From JAMHWF01 sp964371405 (GTDB lineage Bacteria > Pseudomonadota > Gammaproteobacteria > Burkholderiales > Burkholderiaceae_C), in NCBI GenBank assembly GCA_964371405.1, contig CAYJLV010000007.1, forward strand, positions 62,001 to 126,000: a stretch of DNA of 64,000 nt. The letters run 5' to 3'. Within the stretch, counting starts at the first letter, position 1. Every line of letters starts with the position of its first letter. A program made the translations under genes and the position numbers. Below the pieces are notes generated by a model, which saw only the letters and a program-made list of their open reading frames with translations, was not told the DNA's origin and ran no database searches. Of the stretch, positions 45,747 to 54,477 are shown piece by piece.

Positions 45747-45928
45747 ACTGGGGCAGCGCGAGCGAATTCTTCGCGATGGGGGGCTACGGCGTGTACGTGT
45801 GGGGTTCCTACGGCGTCGCGGCGGCCGCGATGCTGATCGATGCCGCATTCGCGGGCGCGCGCCAGCGGCGCGCGCTGGCCGACGCGCGGCGCGAGATCGA
45901 CGACGAACACGAGGAGGCATCACGATGA
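45743..45928 (+). CDS. ccmD: CcmD: small membrane subunit of the haem exporter
   Basis: 61 residues with one membrane helix after MNWGSASEFFAMGGYGVYVW, then a charged cytoplasmic helix. Size, position between ccmC and ccmE, and the YGVYVWGSYG motif identify it. GGAGG upstream; both ends overlap their neighbours. Confidence 0.9.
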   Translation: MNWGSASEFFAMGGYGVYVWGSYGVAAAAMLIDAAFAGARQRRALADARREIDDEHEEASR

Positions 45929-46392
45929 AGCCCCGCCACAAACGCCTCGCCATCGCGGCCGGCGTGCTGGTCGCCGTCGGCGTCGCCGTCGCGCTGGTGC
46001 TCGACGCCTTCCAGAGCAACCTCGTCTTCTTCTACACGCCGACGCAGGTGGCCGCAAAGGAGGCGCCGGTCGGCCGCACCTTCCGCATCGGCGGACTGGT
46101 GCAGGAAGGCTCCGTCAGGCGCGAAGGCGTCACCGTCGCCTTCGTCGTGTCCGACACGGCGCAGACCGTGCCGGTGCGCTACGAAGGCATCCTTCCCGAC
46201 CTGTTCAAGGAGGGCAAGGGCGTCGTCGCGCAGGGCCAGCTCAAGGAAGGCGTGTTCCACGCGCGCGAAGTTCTCGCCAAGCACGACGAGAACTACATGC
46301 CGCCCGAGGCGGCCGAAGCGGTGCAGCGCGCCCACGCCGGCGCCAGCGCGCCGACGGCGGCGCCGACGCTGCAGAGCGGAGGTTCCCGATGA
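45925..46392 (+). CDS. ccmE: CcmE: periplasmic haem chaperone
   Basis: 155 residues. An N-terminal membrane anchor (about 8-28) is followed by an OB-fold domain. The haem-binding motif HDENY has the covalent His at 120 and the axial Tyr at 124. It hands haem from CcmC to CcmF. The C-terminal tail is Ala/Pro-rich. Confidence 0.95.
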   Translation: MKPRHKRLAIAAGVLVAVGVAVALVLDAFQSNLVFFYTPTQVAAKEAPVGRTFRIGGLVQEGSVRREGVTVAFVVSDTAQTVPVRYEGILPDLFKEGKGVVAQGQLKEGVFHAREVLAKHDENYMPPEAAEAVQRAHAGASAPTAAPTLQSGGSR

Positions 46393-48374
46393 TCCCCGAA
46401 CTCGGCCATTTCGCGCTGTGGCTGGCGCTCGGCCTGGCCGGCGTGCTCGGCAGCGTGCCGCTGGTCGGCGCAGCGCGCGGGCGCGCCGACTGGATGGCGC
46501 TGGCGCGGCCCGCCGCCACCGGCGTGTTCCTGCTCGTCGCTCTCGCCTATGCGTGCCTCACGCTGGCCTTCGTGCAGCACGATTTCTCGGTGCTGTACGT
46601 CGCGTCGCACTCCAACTCGGCGCTGCCGCTGGCCTACCGCATCGCCGGCGTGTGGGGCGGCCACGAAGGCTCGCTGCTGCTGTGGGTGCTGATGCTCGCG
46701 CTGTGGATGCAGGCCGTCGTGCGCTTCAGCCGCCACCTGCCGCAGCCGGTGCTGGCGCGCATCCTCGCCGTGATGGGGTTGGTCACCATCGGCTTTCTGC
46801 TGTTCATGCTGCTCACGTCCAACCCGTTCGAGCGCCTCGTGCCCGCACCCGCCGACGGCCGCGACCTCAATCCGCTGCTGCAGGACCCCGGCATGGTGTT
46901 CCACCCGCCGCTGCTCTACATGGGCTACGTCGGCTTCAGCGTCGCGTTCTCGTTCGCCGTCGCGGCGCTGATCGGCGGCAAGCTCGACGCCACCTGGGCG
47001 CGCTGGACGCGGCCGTGGACCACGGTGGCGTGGGTCTTCCTGACGCTGGGCATCGCGCTCGGCTCGTGGTGGGCCTACTACGAGCTCGGCTGGGGCGGCT
47101 GGTGGTTCTGGGACCCGGTCGAGAACGCGTCGTTCATGCCGTGGCTGGTCGGCACGGCGCTGATCCACTCGCTGGCCGTCACCGAGAAGCGCGGCGCGTT
47201 CAAGTCGTGGACCGTGCTGCTGGCGATCCTCGCCTTCTCGCTGTCGCTGCTCGGCACCTTCCTCGTGCGCTCGGGCGTGCTGTCGTCGGTGCACGCCTTC
47301 GCCACCGACCCGCGGCGCGGCCTGTTCATCCTCGCCTTCCTGACCGTCGTCGTCGGCGCGTCGCTGGTGCTGTATGCGTGGCGCGCGCCGACGGTGGGCC
47401 TGGGCGCGCGCTTCGCGCTGCTGTCGCGCGAGACGCTGCTGCTGGTCAACAACGTGCTGCTGCTCGTCGCCACCGGCGCCGTGCTGCTGGGCACGCTCTA
47501 CCCGCTGGCGCTCGACGCGCTGGGCATGGGCAAGATCTCGGTCGGGCCGCCCTACTTCGACACGGTGTTCGTGCCGCTGATGGCGCCGCTCGTGTTCCTG
47601 ATGGGCGTCGGGCCGATCGCGCGCTGGAAACAGGCCGAGCTGCCCGACCTCGTGACGCGGCTGCGCTGGGCGCTCGGCGTCGCCGTCGTCGCCGCGCTGC
47701 TGGCGGCGTGGTCGGCCGGGCGCATCGGTGCCGGCTCGGTGCTCGGCCTCGCGATGGCGTTCTGGATCGTCGCGTCGGCAGCGACCGACCTCGTCGAACG
47801 CCTGCGGCCCCGGGCCGCCGGCGGCAGCATCGTCGGGCGCGCGCGCCTGCTGCCGCGCGCCTGGGCCGGCATGACGCTGGCGCACCTGGGCATCGCCGCC
47901 TTCATCGTCGGCGTGACGATGGTGCGCAGCTACGAAGTCGAGCGCGACGTGCGCATGGACGTCGGCGACACGACGGATCTCGCCGGCTACCGCTTCACGT
48001 TCCGCGGTGCGACCGAGATCGCCGGCCCCAACTATCGCGCGATGCAGGGCGTCGTCGACGTCGAGCGCGACGGCCGCGTCGTCGCGCGCATGCTGCCCGA
48101 GAAGCGCATCTACCGCGTGCAGCAGAACCCGATGACGGAGGCGGCGATCCACAGCCGGCCGACGCGCGACCTCTACGTCTCGCTCGGCGAGGCCGTCGAC
48201 GACGGGCGCGCGTGGATCGTGCGCGTGTACTACAAACCCTTCGTGACGTGGATCTGGGGCGGCTGCCTGCTGATGGGCCTGGGCGGCCTGCTCGCCGCGA
48301 CCGACCGGCGCTACCGCGCGCCCGCGCGGCGCACCAGCGAGGCCGACGCGGCCGCAGCGGGAGCGGTGGCATGA
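46389..48374 (+). CDS. ccmF: CcmF: cytochrome c haem lyase
   Basis: 661 residues with many membrane spans. The Trp-rich motif WGGWWFWDPVENASFMPW is intact, as are HPPLLYMGYVGF and RSGVLSSVHAFA. It ligates haem to apocytochrome CXXCH motifs with CcmH and CcmI. ATG overlaps the ccmE stop. Confidence 0.95.
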   Translation: MIPELGHFALWLALGLAGVLGSVPLVGAARGRADWMALARPAATGVFLLVALAYACLTLAFVQHDFSVLYVASHSNSALPLAYRIAGVWGGHEGSLLLWVLMLALWMQAVVRFSRHLPQPVLARILAVMGLVTIGFLLFMLLTSNPFERLVPAPADGRDLNPLLQDPGMVFHPPLLYMGYVGFSVAFSFAVAALIGGKLDATWARWTRPWTTVAWVFLTLGIALGSWWAYYELGWGGWWFWDPVENASFMPWLVGTALIHSLAVTEKRGAFKSWTVLLAILAFSLSLLGTFLVRSGVLSSVHAFATDPRRGLFILAFLTVVVGASLVLYAWRAPTVGLGARFALLSRETLLLVNNVLLLVATGAVLLGTLYPLALDALGMGKISVGPPYFDTVFVPLMAPLVFLMGVGPIARWKQAELPDLVTRLRWALGVAVVAALLAAWSAGRIGAGSVLGLAMAFWIVASAATDLVERLRPRAAGGSIVGRARLLPRAWAGMTLAHLGIAAFIVGVTMVRSYEVERDVRMDVGDTTDLAGYRFTFRGATEIAGPNYRAMQGVVDVERDGRVVARMLPEKRIYRVQQNPMTEAAIHSRPTRDLYVSLGEAVDDGRAWIVRVYYKPFVTWIWGGCLLMGLGGLLAATDRRYRAPARRTSEADAAAAGAVA

Positions 48375-48387
48375 GGGCCGAGTCGTC

Positions 48388-48918
48388 ATGAAAGCGTTGA
48401 AGTTCGTCATCCCGCTGCTCGTCCTCGTCGTGCTCGTCGTGCTGCTGGCCCGCGGCCTGAAGCTCGACCCGCGCGAAGTGCCGTCGCCGCTGATCGGCAA
48501 GCCGGCGCCGGCGTTCGCGCTGACGCGGCTCGACGATGCGTCGCGCACGATCCGCCGCGACGACCTGCTCGGCCGCGTGTGGGTGCTCAACGTGTGGGCG
48601 TCGTGGTGCGCCGCGTGCCGCGACGAGCATCCGCTGCTGGTCGACTTCGCCAAGCGCGCGCGCGTGCCGCTCCTCGGGCTGAACTACAAGGACCAGCGCG
48701 CCGACGGCCAGGCCTGGCTGGCGCGCTTCGGCGACCCATACACGGCGTCGCTGTACGACGGCGACGGCCGCGTCGGCATCGACTTCGGCGTCTACGGCGT
48801 GCCCGAGACCTTCGTCATCGACAAGACGGGCACGGTGCGCTTCAAGCACATCGGCGCGCTGACGCCCGACGTGCTGGCCAAGCGCATCGAACCCCTGCTC
48901 AGGCAACTCGATGTCTGA
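48388..48918 (+). CDS. ccmG: CcmG/DsbE: periplasmic thiol reductase
   Basis: 176 residues. An N-terminal membrane anchor is followed by a thioredoxin fold with the active site WCAAC (Cys74, Cys77), where the usual WCPTC or WCEPC has Ala-Ala. The cis-Pro loop is in YGVPETFVID. It keeps apocytochrome CXXCH thiols reduced. Overlaps ccmH by 8 bases. Confidence 0.93.
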   Translation: MKALKFVIPLLVLVVLVVLLARGLKLDPREVPSPLIGKPAPAFALTRLDDASRTIRRDDLLGRVWVLNVWASWCAACRDEHPLLVDFAKRARVPLLGLNYKDQRADGQAWLARFGDPYTASLYDGDGRVGIDFGVYGVPETFVIDKTGTVRFKHIGALTPDVLAKRIEPLLRQLDV

Positions 48919-49369
48919 TTCGAACCGACTGTTGCTCCGGCTTGCCCTCGCGCTGGCGCTCGCCATGCCGGCCGCGCTGCCGGCGCGCGACGCGCCTCCG
49001 GCCGCCAAGGATCCCGCCGTCGAGGCGCGCATGGCGCGCATCGCCGCCGAGCTGCGCTGCCTGGTGTGCCAGAACCAGACGATCGCCGACTCGAACGCGC
49101 CGCTGGCGCAGGACCTGCGCCAGCAGGTGCGCGAAATGATCCACCGCGGCGACAGCGACCGCCAGATCGTCGACTACATGACGGCGCGCTACGGCGACTT
49201 CGTGCTCTACCGCCCGCCGCTCAGGGGCAGCACGGCGCTGCTGTGGTTCGGCCCGGCAGCGCTGCTGGCCGGCGGCCTGGCCGTGCTCGTCGTCGTGCTG
49301 CGGCGACGCAGCCGGCTCGCCGCCGACCGCTTCGAGCCCGACAAGGCCGACGAGGAACCCACGACATGA
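48911..49369 (+). CDS. ccmH: CcmH (CycL-type) thiol protein
   Basis: 152 residues with a signal peptide, the redox motif LRCLVCQNQ (Cys50, Cys53), the three-helix bundle, and a membrane anchor near 105-125. Works with CcmG and CcmF on apocytochrome. Confidence 0.94.
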   Translation: MSDSNRLLLRLALALALAMPAALPARDAPPAAKDPAVEARMARIAAELRCLVCQNQTIADSNAPLAQDLRQQVREMIHRGDSDRQIVDYMTARYGDFVLYRPPLRGSTALLWFGPAALLAGGLAVLVVVLRRRSRLAADRFEPDKADEEPTT

Positions 49370-50535
49370 CGACCGACCTCGCCACGCTGCGCCGCCAGTT
49401 GAAGCAGCTCGAGGACCTGCACGCCGGCGGCGCGCTGGCCGGCGACGCCTATGCCGAAGGCCGCGCCCGGCTCGAGCGCCGGATCGTCGAGCGCGTGATG
49501 CAAGGCGGCGACGACGCCGCCGCGCCGATGCCGGCACCGCGGCCGTCGCGCCGGCTGGTGGCCGGTGTCGCGTTCGCCGTCGTCGCGCTCGCCGTGGCCG
49601 GCTACTGGTGGACCGGATCGCCCGACCTTGCGGGCGTGCCGCTGGCGAGCGCGCCGCGCAGCACCGGCGACGACGCCGCCGCCCACGACACCGGCGCCGC
49701 ACCGATCGCTGCGATGGTCGAGCGCCTCGCGGCGCGGCTGCAGGAGCGGCCCGAGGACGCCGACGGCTGGGCGATGCTGGCGCGCTCGTACGCCGTGCTC
49801 GACCGCTACGCCGAGGCGGTGCCGGCCTACCGCAAGGCGCTGGCGCTGAGCGGTGCGGAGGACGCCGGCCTGCTCGCCGACCTGGCCGACGCGATCGGCG
49901 TCGTCAACAACCACAACCTCGCCGGCGAACCGGCGCAGCTGGTCGAACGCGCATTGAAGGCGGAACCCGACCACCTGAAGGCGCTGGCGCTGGCGGGCAA
50001 GGCTGCCTTCGACCGCAAGGACTACGCCGCCGCCGTGCGCCACTGGGAGCGCGCCGTGCAGGTCGCGCCGCCCGACATCGGCGATCTCGATCAGGTGCGC
50101 GCCAGCATCGCCGAGGCACGCCAGCTCGGCGGCCTGCCGCCGGCCAAGGCTTCCCCCGCCGACGCGACGGCGGCCGCTGCGCCGCCCAATGCCAGCGTCA
50201 GCGGCACGGTGTCGCTGGCGCCCGAGTTGACCGCGCGCGCTTCGCCGCAGGACACCGTGTTCATCTATGCGCGAGCGGTCGACGGCCCGCCCATGCCGCT
50301 GGCCATCCTGCGCCGTCAGGTCGCCGACCTGCCGTTCGAATTCCGCCTCGACGACAGCCTGGCGATGTCGCCGACGGCGCGGCTGTCGAGCCAGTCGCGC
50401 GTCGTCGTCGCTGCGCGCGTCTCCCGGAGCGGCGACGCGACGCCGCGGCCCGGCGACCTCGCCGGCCAGTCTGCGCCGGTCGCGCTCGGCGCCAGCGGGC
50501 TGAAGATCGTCATCGCGCGGACCGTCGAGCAGTGA
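49366..50535 (+). CDS. ccmI: CcmI (CycH-type) apocytochrome chaperone with TPR repeats
   Basis: 389 residues. A membrane segment lies near 63-82 (VAGVAFAVVALAVAGYWW), TPR repeats span about 110-245 (DGWAMLARSYAVLDRYAEAV and similar), and a beta-rich C-terminal domain ends at TVEQ. It holds the C-terminal helix of apocytochromes for the CcmF complex. ATG overlaps the ccmH stop. Last gene of the operon. Confidence 0.92.
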   Translation: MTTDLATLRRQLKQLEDLHAGGALAGDAYAEGRARLERRIVERVMQGGDDAAAPMPAPRPSRRLVAGVAFAVVALAVAGYWWTGSPDLAGVPLASAPRSTGDDAAAHDTGAAPIAAMVERLAARLQERPEDADGWAMLARSYAVLDRYAEAVPAYRKALALSGAEDAGLLADLADAIGVVNNHNLAGEPAQLVERALKAEPDHLKALALAGKAAFDRKDYAAAVRHWERAVQVAPPDIGDLDQVRASIAEARQLGGLPPAKASPADATAAAAPPNASVSGTVSLAPELTARASPQDTVFIYARAVDGPPMPLAILRRQVADLPFEFRLDDSLAMSPTARLSSQSRVVVAARVSRSGDATPRPGDLAGQSAPVALGASGLKIVIARTVEQ

Positions 50536-50563
50536 ACCCGCGCCGGCGCAGCAGAGGCAAGGC

Positions 50564-50932
50564 CTATTGCGCGAGGATCCAGCGAACGAGGTTCCTGATC
50601 TCCTCCGGCTTCCTGGCGCTGATGGTCTTGTGATGTTCGATGTGCCCATCGGACATGATCTTGCCCCGCCCTGAGGTCAGGTGGTCGTAGAGTCTGTTTT
50701 CGGCATCGGGTTTGGCGCGGTACTCCGCGGCCACCTCGGCGTAGGTCGGGCCTTCCTTATGCTTGCTCAATCCGTGGCAGCGCAGGCAGTTGTTCCTCAT
50801 CGCCAACGACCTTGCCGACGCCACGTCGATCCCAGGGAGTGCGGCTTCGTCCGCGACCGTAACCGGTGCGCAGCCGCTCGTGACCCCCGCCAGCAACGCG
50901 ATGCCAAGCAGCGCAAGCGCATGTCGTTTCAT
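50564..50932 (-). CDS. Small monohaem cytochrome c lipoprotein
   Basis: 122 residues with a lipoprotein signal (LLAGVTSGCAP). One haem site, CLRCH, and a C-terminal class I segment ending EEIRNLVRWILAQ. The distal Met is probably in IMSDGH. Last gene of the leftward multihaem operon. It is related to the first gene of that operon (58093-58428), sharing the pattern EIRNLVRWIL. Confidence 0.88.
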   Translation of the reverse strand: MKRHALALLGIALLAGVTSGCAPVTVADEAALPGIDVASARSLAMRNNCLRCHGLSKHKEGPTYAEVAAEYRAKPDAENRLYDHLTSGRGKIMSDGHIEHHKTISARKPEEIRNLVRWILAQ

Positions 50933-50992
50933 GGTGAACCTCCGTTTGCGAGCAACGCGGCAAGAGCACGTGCATGCGGCGCCGACCGCATG

Positions 50993-53077
50993 TCAGAAGC
51001 GATATCGCAGCGAGATCTGCACCACGTGCACGGTGTAGCGCGGCGACTGATCGCCGAAGGCCAGCAGGTTCGGAACGGTGCCCGGCAGAACGCCGTCGAG
51101 ATGCCAGTCCGCGGATCGGTAGCGCTCGAACCACCACTGGCCGATCAATGAAAGGTTGTCCTGCAGCCGGTACACGGCGCGCATCCGCAGGCTGTCGATG
51201 GTCGTGCGGATGGTGGGGAACGGCGGGCTCGCGGCCAGCGTGTCGACGCTGATGTCGTTGCGCAGGCGCGAGTGCACCAGGTCGGCGCCGACCTCGAGCT
51301 TGCCCCTGAGCGCCGCGTGCTTGAGGCCCAGGCCGACCACCTCGACCCGGTCGTCGTTGCGGGCCGACCAATCGGGCGCGGCGAACACCTGGCTGCCGGC
51401 CTGGCGCGAGCGGATGCGCTCGCTGTGCGCGAAACCGTGCACCTGCGTCTGGTCGGACAGCGCCGCCGACACGTCGCCCCCGAGGCCCAAGCTGCGGCCG
51501 TCGAGCAGACCGATGGTCGAGCGGTTGTAGTCGTCATTCGCGAAGTCGATGCCGAAACCGACGTTGACCGCTTCGCCCACTGTGGCGTCGGCGCGCAATG
51601 ACGCACTGTCGCGCCGCCGATCGGCCAGATTGAACTTGCGCAGCAGCGGGTTCTCGGGCGGCGTGATCCACGACGCCACGCCGTAGGTCGATGCATCGCG
51701 TTGCGCATGCGCGAGCTTCAGGGTCACCGTCACGGCGTCGAGCGGCTGCGCCTGCACCCGGCCCCACAGCGTGGATTCGCGCGTCGTCACCACCTCCTGC
51801 AACGTGCGCTCGCGGTCGTCTTCGTCGAATCCGACCGCGGTCCTCAGGCTGCCGGGCCCGCGGTAGTCGGCACTGAGCTTGAAGCGGTCTTGCGTGAAGC
51901 TGAACGGCTGGTTGATGCGCGGCACCGGATTCAGGAACATGTCGGTCGACACTGCCGGGTAGCTGCCGCGCGGCGTCTTGTTGTCGCGCACGTCGCGGGC
52001 ATAGCTGGCGTTCAGGCGCAGCGCTCTGATGGGCGTGGCGGCCAACCTGACGCTGGCGTTGTACGTGTCGGCGCGGCCCTGCAGTGATGAAACCGGCACG
52101 GCGGCCACCAGGTTGGGGTTCAGGGTGGCTGCGAGATACGGCTCGTCCTGCTCCATCCGCCCGAACGCGATCTCGCCGCTGGCACGCAGCCAGGGCGTGA
52201 CCTCGTAGGTGGCCGAGCCGACGACCTGGTGGAACTGGTTGTCCGGGGCGAGCGCAAGCTGCCCGCGGTCGCTGCCGGCCACCACCGGCGTGAACGGGTT
52301 GGACCAGGTCAGCCCGTCGTGCTCGTTGCGAAACAGCGAAACCTGGTAGGCCAGCGATGCCTGCAGGCGCGGACTGCTATAGGCGGCGGACACCTCGAGT
52401 TGGTCGGTCACCTGGTCCACCGGCGCCACCAGGTGCGAGGCACTCGAGAAGAACGAACCCGGCAGGCGCTGCGTGCCGTCGCGCACGTCGCGGCGCAGGC
52501 TGACACGCGTGCTCCAGGCATCGCCGGCGATCCACGCGAACGACGCGTCGAGGCGCGAGCGCTTGGCGCTCACGTCGACCGGCTGCAACGTGGCCGCCAG
52601 GGGCATCGCAGCGGTATCGACCGCCGGATAGCCCGGCGGCAGCGACAACTGCGCGCCGCCTGCGCCGAGGAACGGAGTCATCGCGCCGCCGTGCAGGTGG
52701 CGCGGCGTTTCCGCGTAACCCAGCCGCAAGGTGTACAAGCCTTCGCGGCCGCCATCGAACGCCAGCGAACGCGCGTCCAGTCCGAGATCCGACGCCTCCA
52801 CCCGACCGTACACGCCGCCATCGCTGCGGTACTCGGCGTTGCCGCCGAGCACCACCCACCCGCCCTTGCGCTGCAAGCCGGTGTAGTCGCCGAACTTGGG
52901 CGACTCGCCGCTGACGGCGCCGACGCCGGCCTCCACCGTGACGCTGCGACCCGCCTTCTCGTACGGGCAGGTCTCGCACTTCCATTGCGAGGTGTCCACC
53001 GCGGCCACGACCCGGCTCGGCGCGATCGACAAGGCACCGACCGCGGCGAGCACGAAGAGCGGGTTGAAGGTGTTCAT
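50993..53077 (-). CDS. MtrB/PioB-family outer-membrane beta-barrel
   Basis: 694 residues with a Sec signal peptide. The mature N-terminus carries the CXXC motif KCETCPYEKAG typical of MtrB/PioB. The rest alternates beta strands and ends in Phe (SLRYRF), the outer-membrane signature. MtrB forms the sheath that lets a periplasmic decahaem cytochrome cross the outer membrane. The ATG at 53077 lies 23 bases after the MtrA-like gene. Confidence is high for family; direction of electron flow is not determinable here. Confidence 0.9.
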   Translation of the reverse strand: MNTFNPLFVLAAVGALSIAPSRVVAAVDTSQWKCETCPYEKAGRSVTVEAGVGAVSGESPKFGDYTGLQRKGGWVVLGGNAEYRSDGGVYGRVEASDLGLDARSLAFDGGREGLYTLRLGYAETPRHLHGGAMTPFLGAGGAQLSLPPGYPAVDTAAMPLAATLQPVDVSAKRSRLDASFAWIAGDAWSTRVSLRRDVRDGTQRLPGSFFSSASHLVAPVDQVTDQLEVSAAYSSPRLQASLAYQVSLFRNEHDGLTWSNPFTPVVAGSDRGQLALAPDNQFHQVVGSATYEVTPWLRASGEIAFGRMEQDEPYLAATLNPNLVAAVPVSSLQGRADTYNASVRLAATPIRALRLNASYARDVRDNKTPRGSYPAVSTDMFLNPVPRINQPFSFTQDRFKLSADYRGPGSLRTAVGFDEDDRERTLQEVVTTRESTLWGRVQAQPLDAVTVTLKLAHAQRDASTYGVASWITPPENPLLRKFNLADRRRDSASLRADATVGEAVNVGFGIDFANDDYNRSTIGLLDGRSLGLGGDVSAALSDQTQVHGFAHSERIRSRQAGSQVFAAPDWSARNDDRVEVVGLGLKHAALRGKLEVGADLVHSRLRNDISVDTLAASPPFPTIRTTIDSLRMRAVYRLQDNLSLIGQWWFERYRSADWHLDGVLPGTVPNLLAFGDQSPRYTVHVVQISLRYRF

Positions 53078-53100
53078 GGTCGAGTCCGTTGCCGCCGCGC

Positions 53101-54129
53101 TCAGCGCATCAGCTTGGCGCCGGCAGGATGGTTGGAGCCGTGCACTTGCGAATGACAGTTGGTGCAACTGCCGGCCAGGAGGAAGATCTGCCCGCCGGCG
53201 CCGCCCCCGGTCAAGGCAGCGCCGGTACGCGCCGCCGACGGATGGCCTGCGACGCTGTGGCATTGCTGGCACAGCAGCGGCGGGCTCTTGCTGAGCAGTG
53301 CCGGACGCACCGCGCCATGCGGCGTGTGGCACAACGAGCAATCCTCGGCCACCGGTGCGTGCTCCCACAGCAGCGGGCCGCGCTTGTCGGCATGGCAGCT
53401 GGTGCAGGTCTGGTTCAGCGTCGGCTTGTTCAGCATCGCCGCGCTGCTCGATCCGTGGGGGCTGTGGCAGTCGCTGCAAGTCATGCGGCCGAAGCGCACC
53501 GGGTGCGTCGAGGCCTTGTGGAAATCCGCGCGCTGCTTCTTGTGGCAGCCGAAGCACACCTGCACTTCGCCGGCCTTGGTGAGCACCGGGTCGCGTTCCG
53601 GGTGCAGCTTGTGGCAATCGGTGCAGGCGACGTCGCCTCGCTCGTGCGCACCGGCGTGCCAGGCGGTGCGTGCGCGTCCTTGATGACAGCCCAGGCAGGC
53701 CTGGTTGCGCTCGGCCACCGGCAGGAACGAATCGGGCTTGAAGCTGTTGATGGTCAGCTTCTTGTCGCTGCCCTTGCTGGCGTGCCGCGCGCCGGGGCCG
53801 TGGCAGGCCTCGCACTGCAGGCCGCCGGCTCCGAACGGCGCGTGCGCGTTGCCGCGGTGCGCGTGTCGTGTCTTGAAGATGCTGGCGATGGTGAAGGTTG
53901 CCGTGTCGGCCTCTTCATCGTGGCAGCCGATGCAGGTGTCGGCTCCTTTCTCGCTGTACTGCGTGCCTTGCAGGTCGGCCGGTGTCGCCGGGGTCGCGCT
54001 CGCCGCCAGCGCGGGCGCCGCGGCGCGGGATGCGGGACTGGGTGCCCCGACCTGGGGGGCGGCATCGGGCGCCATCCCCGTGCCGAGCAGCACGGCCAGC
54101 ACCCAGCTCGCGGCCTTGGCCCGGTTCAT
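53101..54129 (-). CDS. MtrA/DmsE-like periplasmic decahaem cytochrome c
   Basis: 342 residues with a signal peptide and exactly ten CXXCH motifs (CIGCH, CEACH, CLGCH, CTDCH, CFGCH, CSDCH, CTSCH, CSLCH, CQQCH, CTNCH). Size and haem count match the MtrA/DmsE/PioA family, which threads through the MtrB barrel. Its N-terminal 60 residues are an Ala/Pro-rich linker. ATG overlaps the stop of the helix-hairpin-helix gene. Confidence 0.93.
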   Translation of the reverse strand: MNRAKAASWVLAVLLGTGMAPDAAPQVGAPSPASRAAAPALAASATPATPADLQGTQYSEKGADTCIGCHDEEADTATFTIASIFKTRHAHRGNAHAPFGAGGLQCEACHGPGARHASKGSDKKLTINSFKPDSFLPVAERNQACLGCHQGRARTAWHAGAHERGDVACTDCHKLHPERDPVLTKAGEVQVCFGCHKKQRADFHKASTHPVRFGRMTCSDCHSPHGSSSAAMLNKPTLNQTCTSCHADKRGPLLWEHAPVAEDCSLCHTPHGAVRPALLSKSPPLLCQQCHSVAGHPSAARTGAALTGGGAGGQIFLLAGSCTNCHSQVHGSNHPAGAKLMR

Positions 54130-54473
54130 GGTGCCTTGCCCTTGGGTTTCGCCTTCTGCTTGGCGATCACCCGGTCTTTCAGCGACAGATAGACGCCGGT
54201 CGGCAGCACTTCCCGCGTGGCGAGGTCCACCTTGCTGAAGTACGGACGCCCGGCAACGATGCGATCGGCCTCGACGGCGCCGATGCCGGGCAAGGTCCGG
54301 AGCTGAGAGCGGGTCGCGCTGTTGATATCGATCGGCTCGACCGCCTTCGTGCCCGACGGCGCCGCCCACACGCCGGCGCAGCCGGCTGCGAGCATGCAGG
54401 CGGTCGCCACGGCGCGGCGCAGCGCACGCCGGCGCGGGGCGTGCAGCGGCGTGGCCACGGCGCACTCGAGCAT
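54126..54473 (-). CDS. Exported helix-hairpin-helix (ComEA-like) protein inside the multihaem operon
   Basis: 115 residues. A basic start and hydrophobic stretch AVATACMLAAGCAGVWA look like an export signal, possibly with a lipobox Cys. The mature part has the ComEA-type HhH motif IDINSATRSQLRTLPGIGAV, then IVAGRPYFSKVDL and a Lys-rich tail. GAGG precedes the ATG at 54473, which is only four bases after the MtrC-like stop. HhH domains usually bind DNA; its job between two decahaem cytochromes is unknown. Confidence 0.8.
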   Translation of the reverse strand: MLECAVATPLHAPRRRALRRAVATACMLAAGCAGVWAAPSGTKAVEPIDINSATRSQLRTLPGIGAVEADRIVAGRPYFSKVDLATREVLPTGVYLSLKDRVIAKQKAKPKGKAP

Positions 54474-54477
54474 CGCG

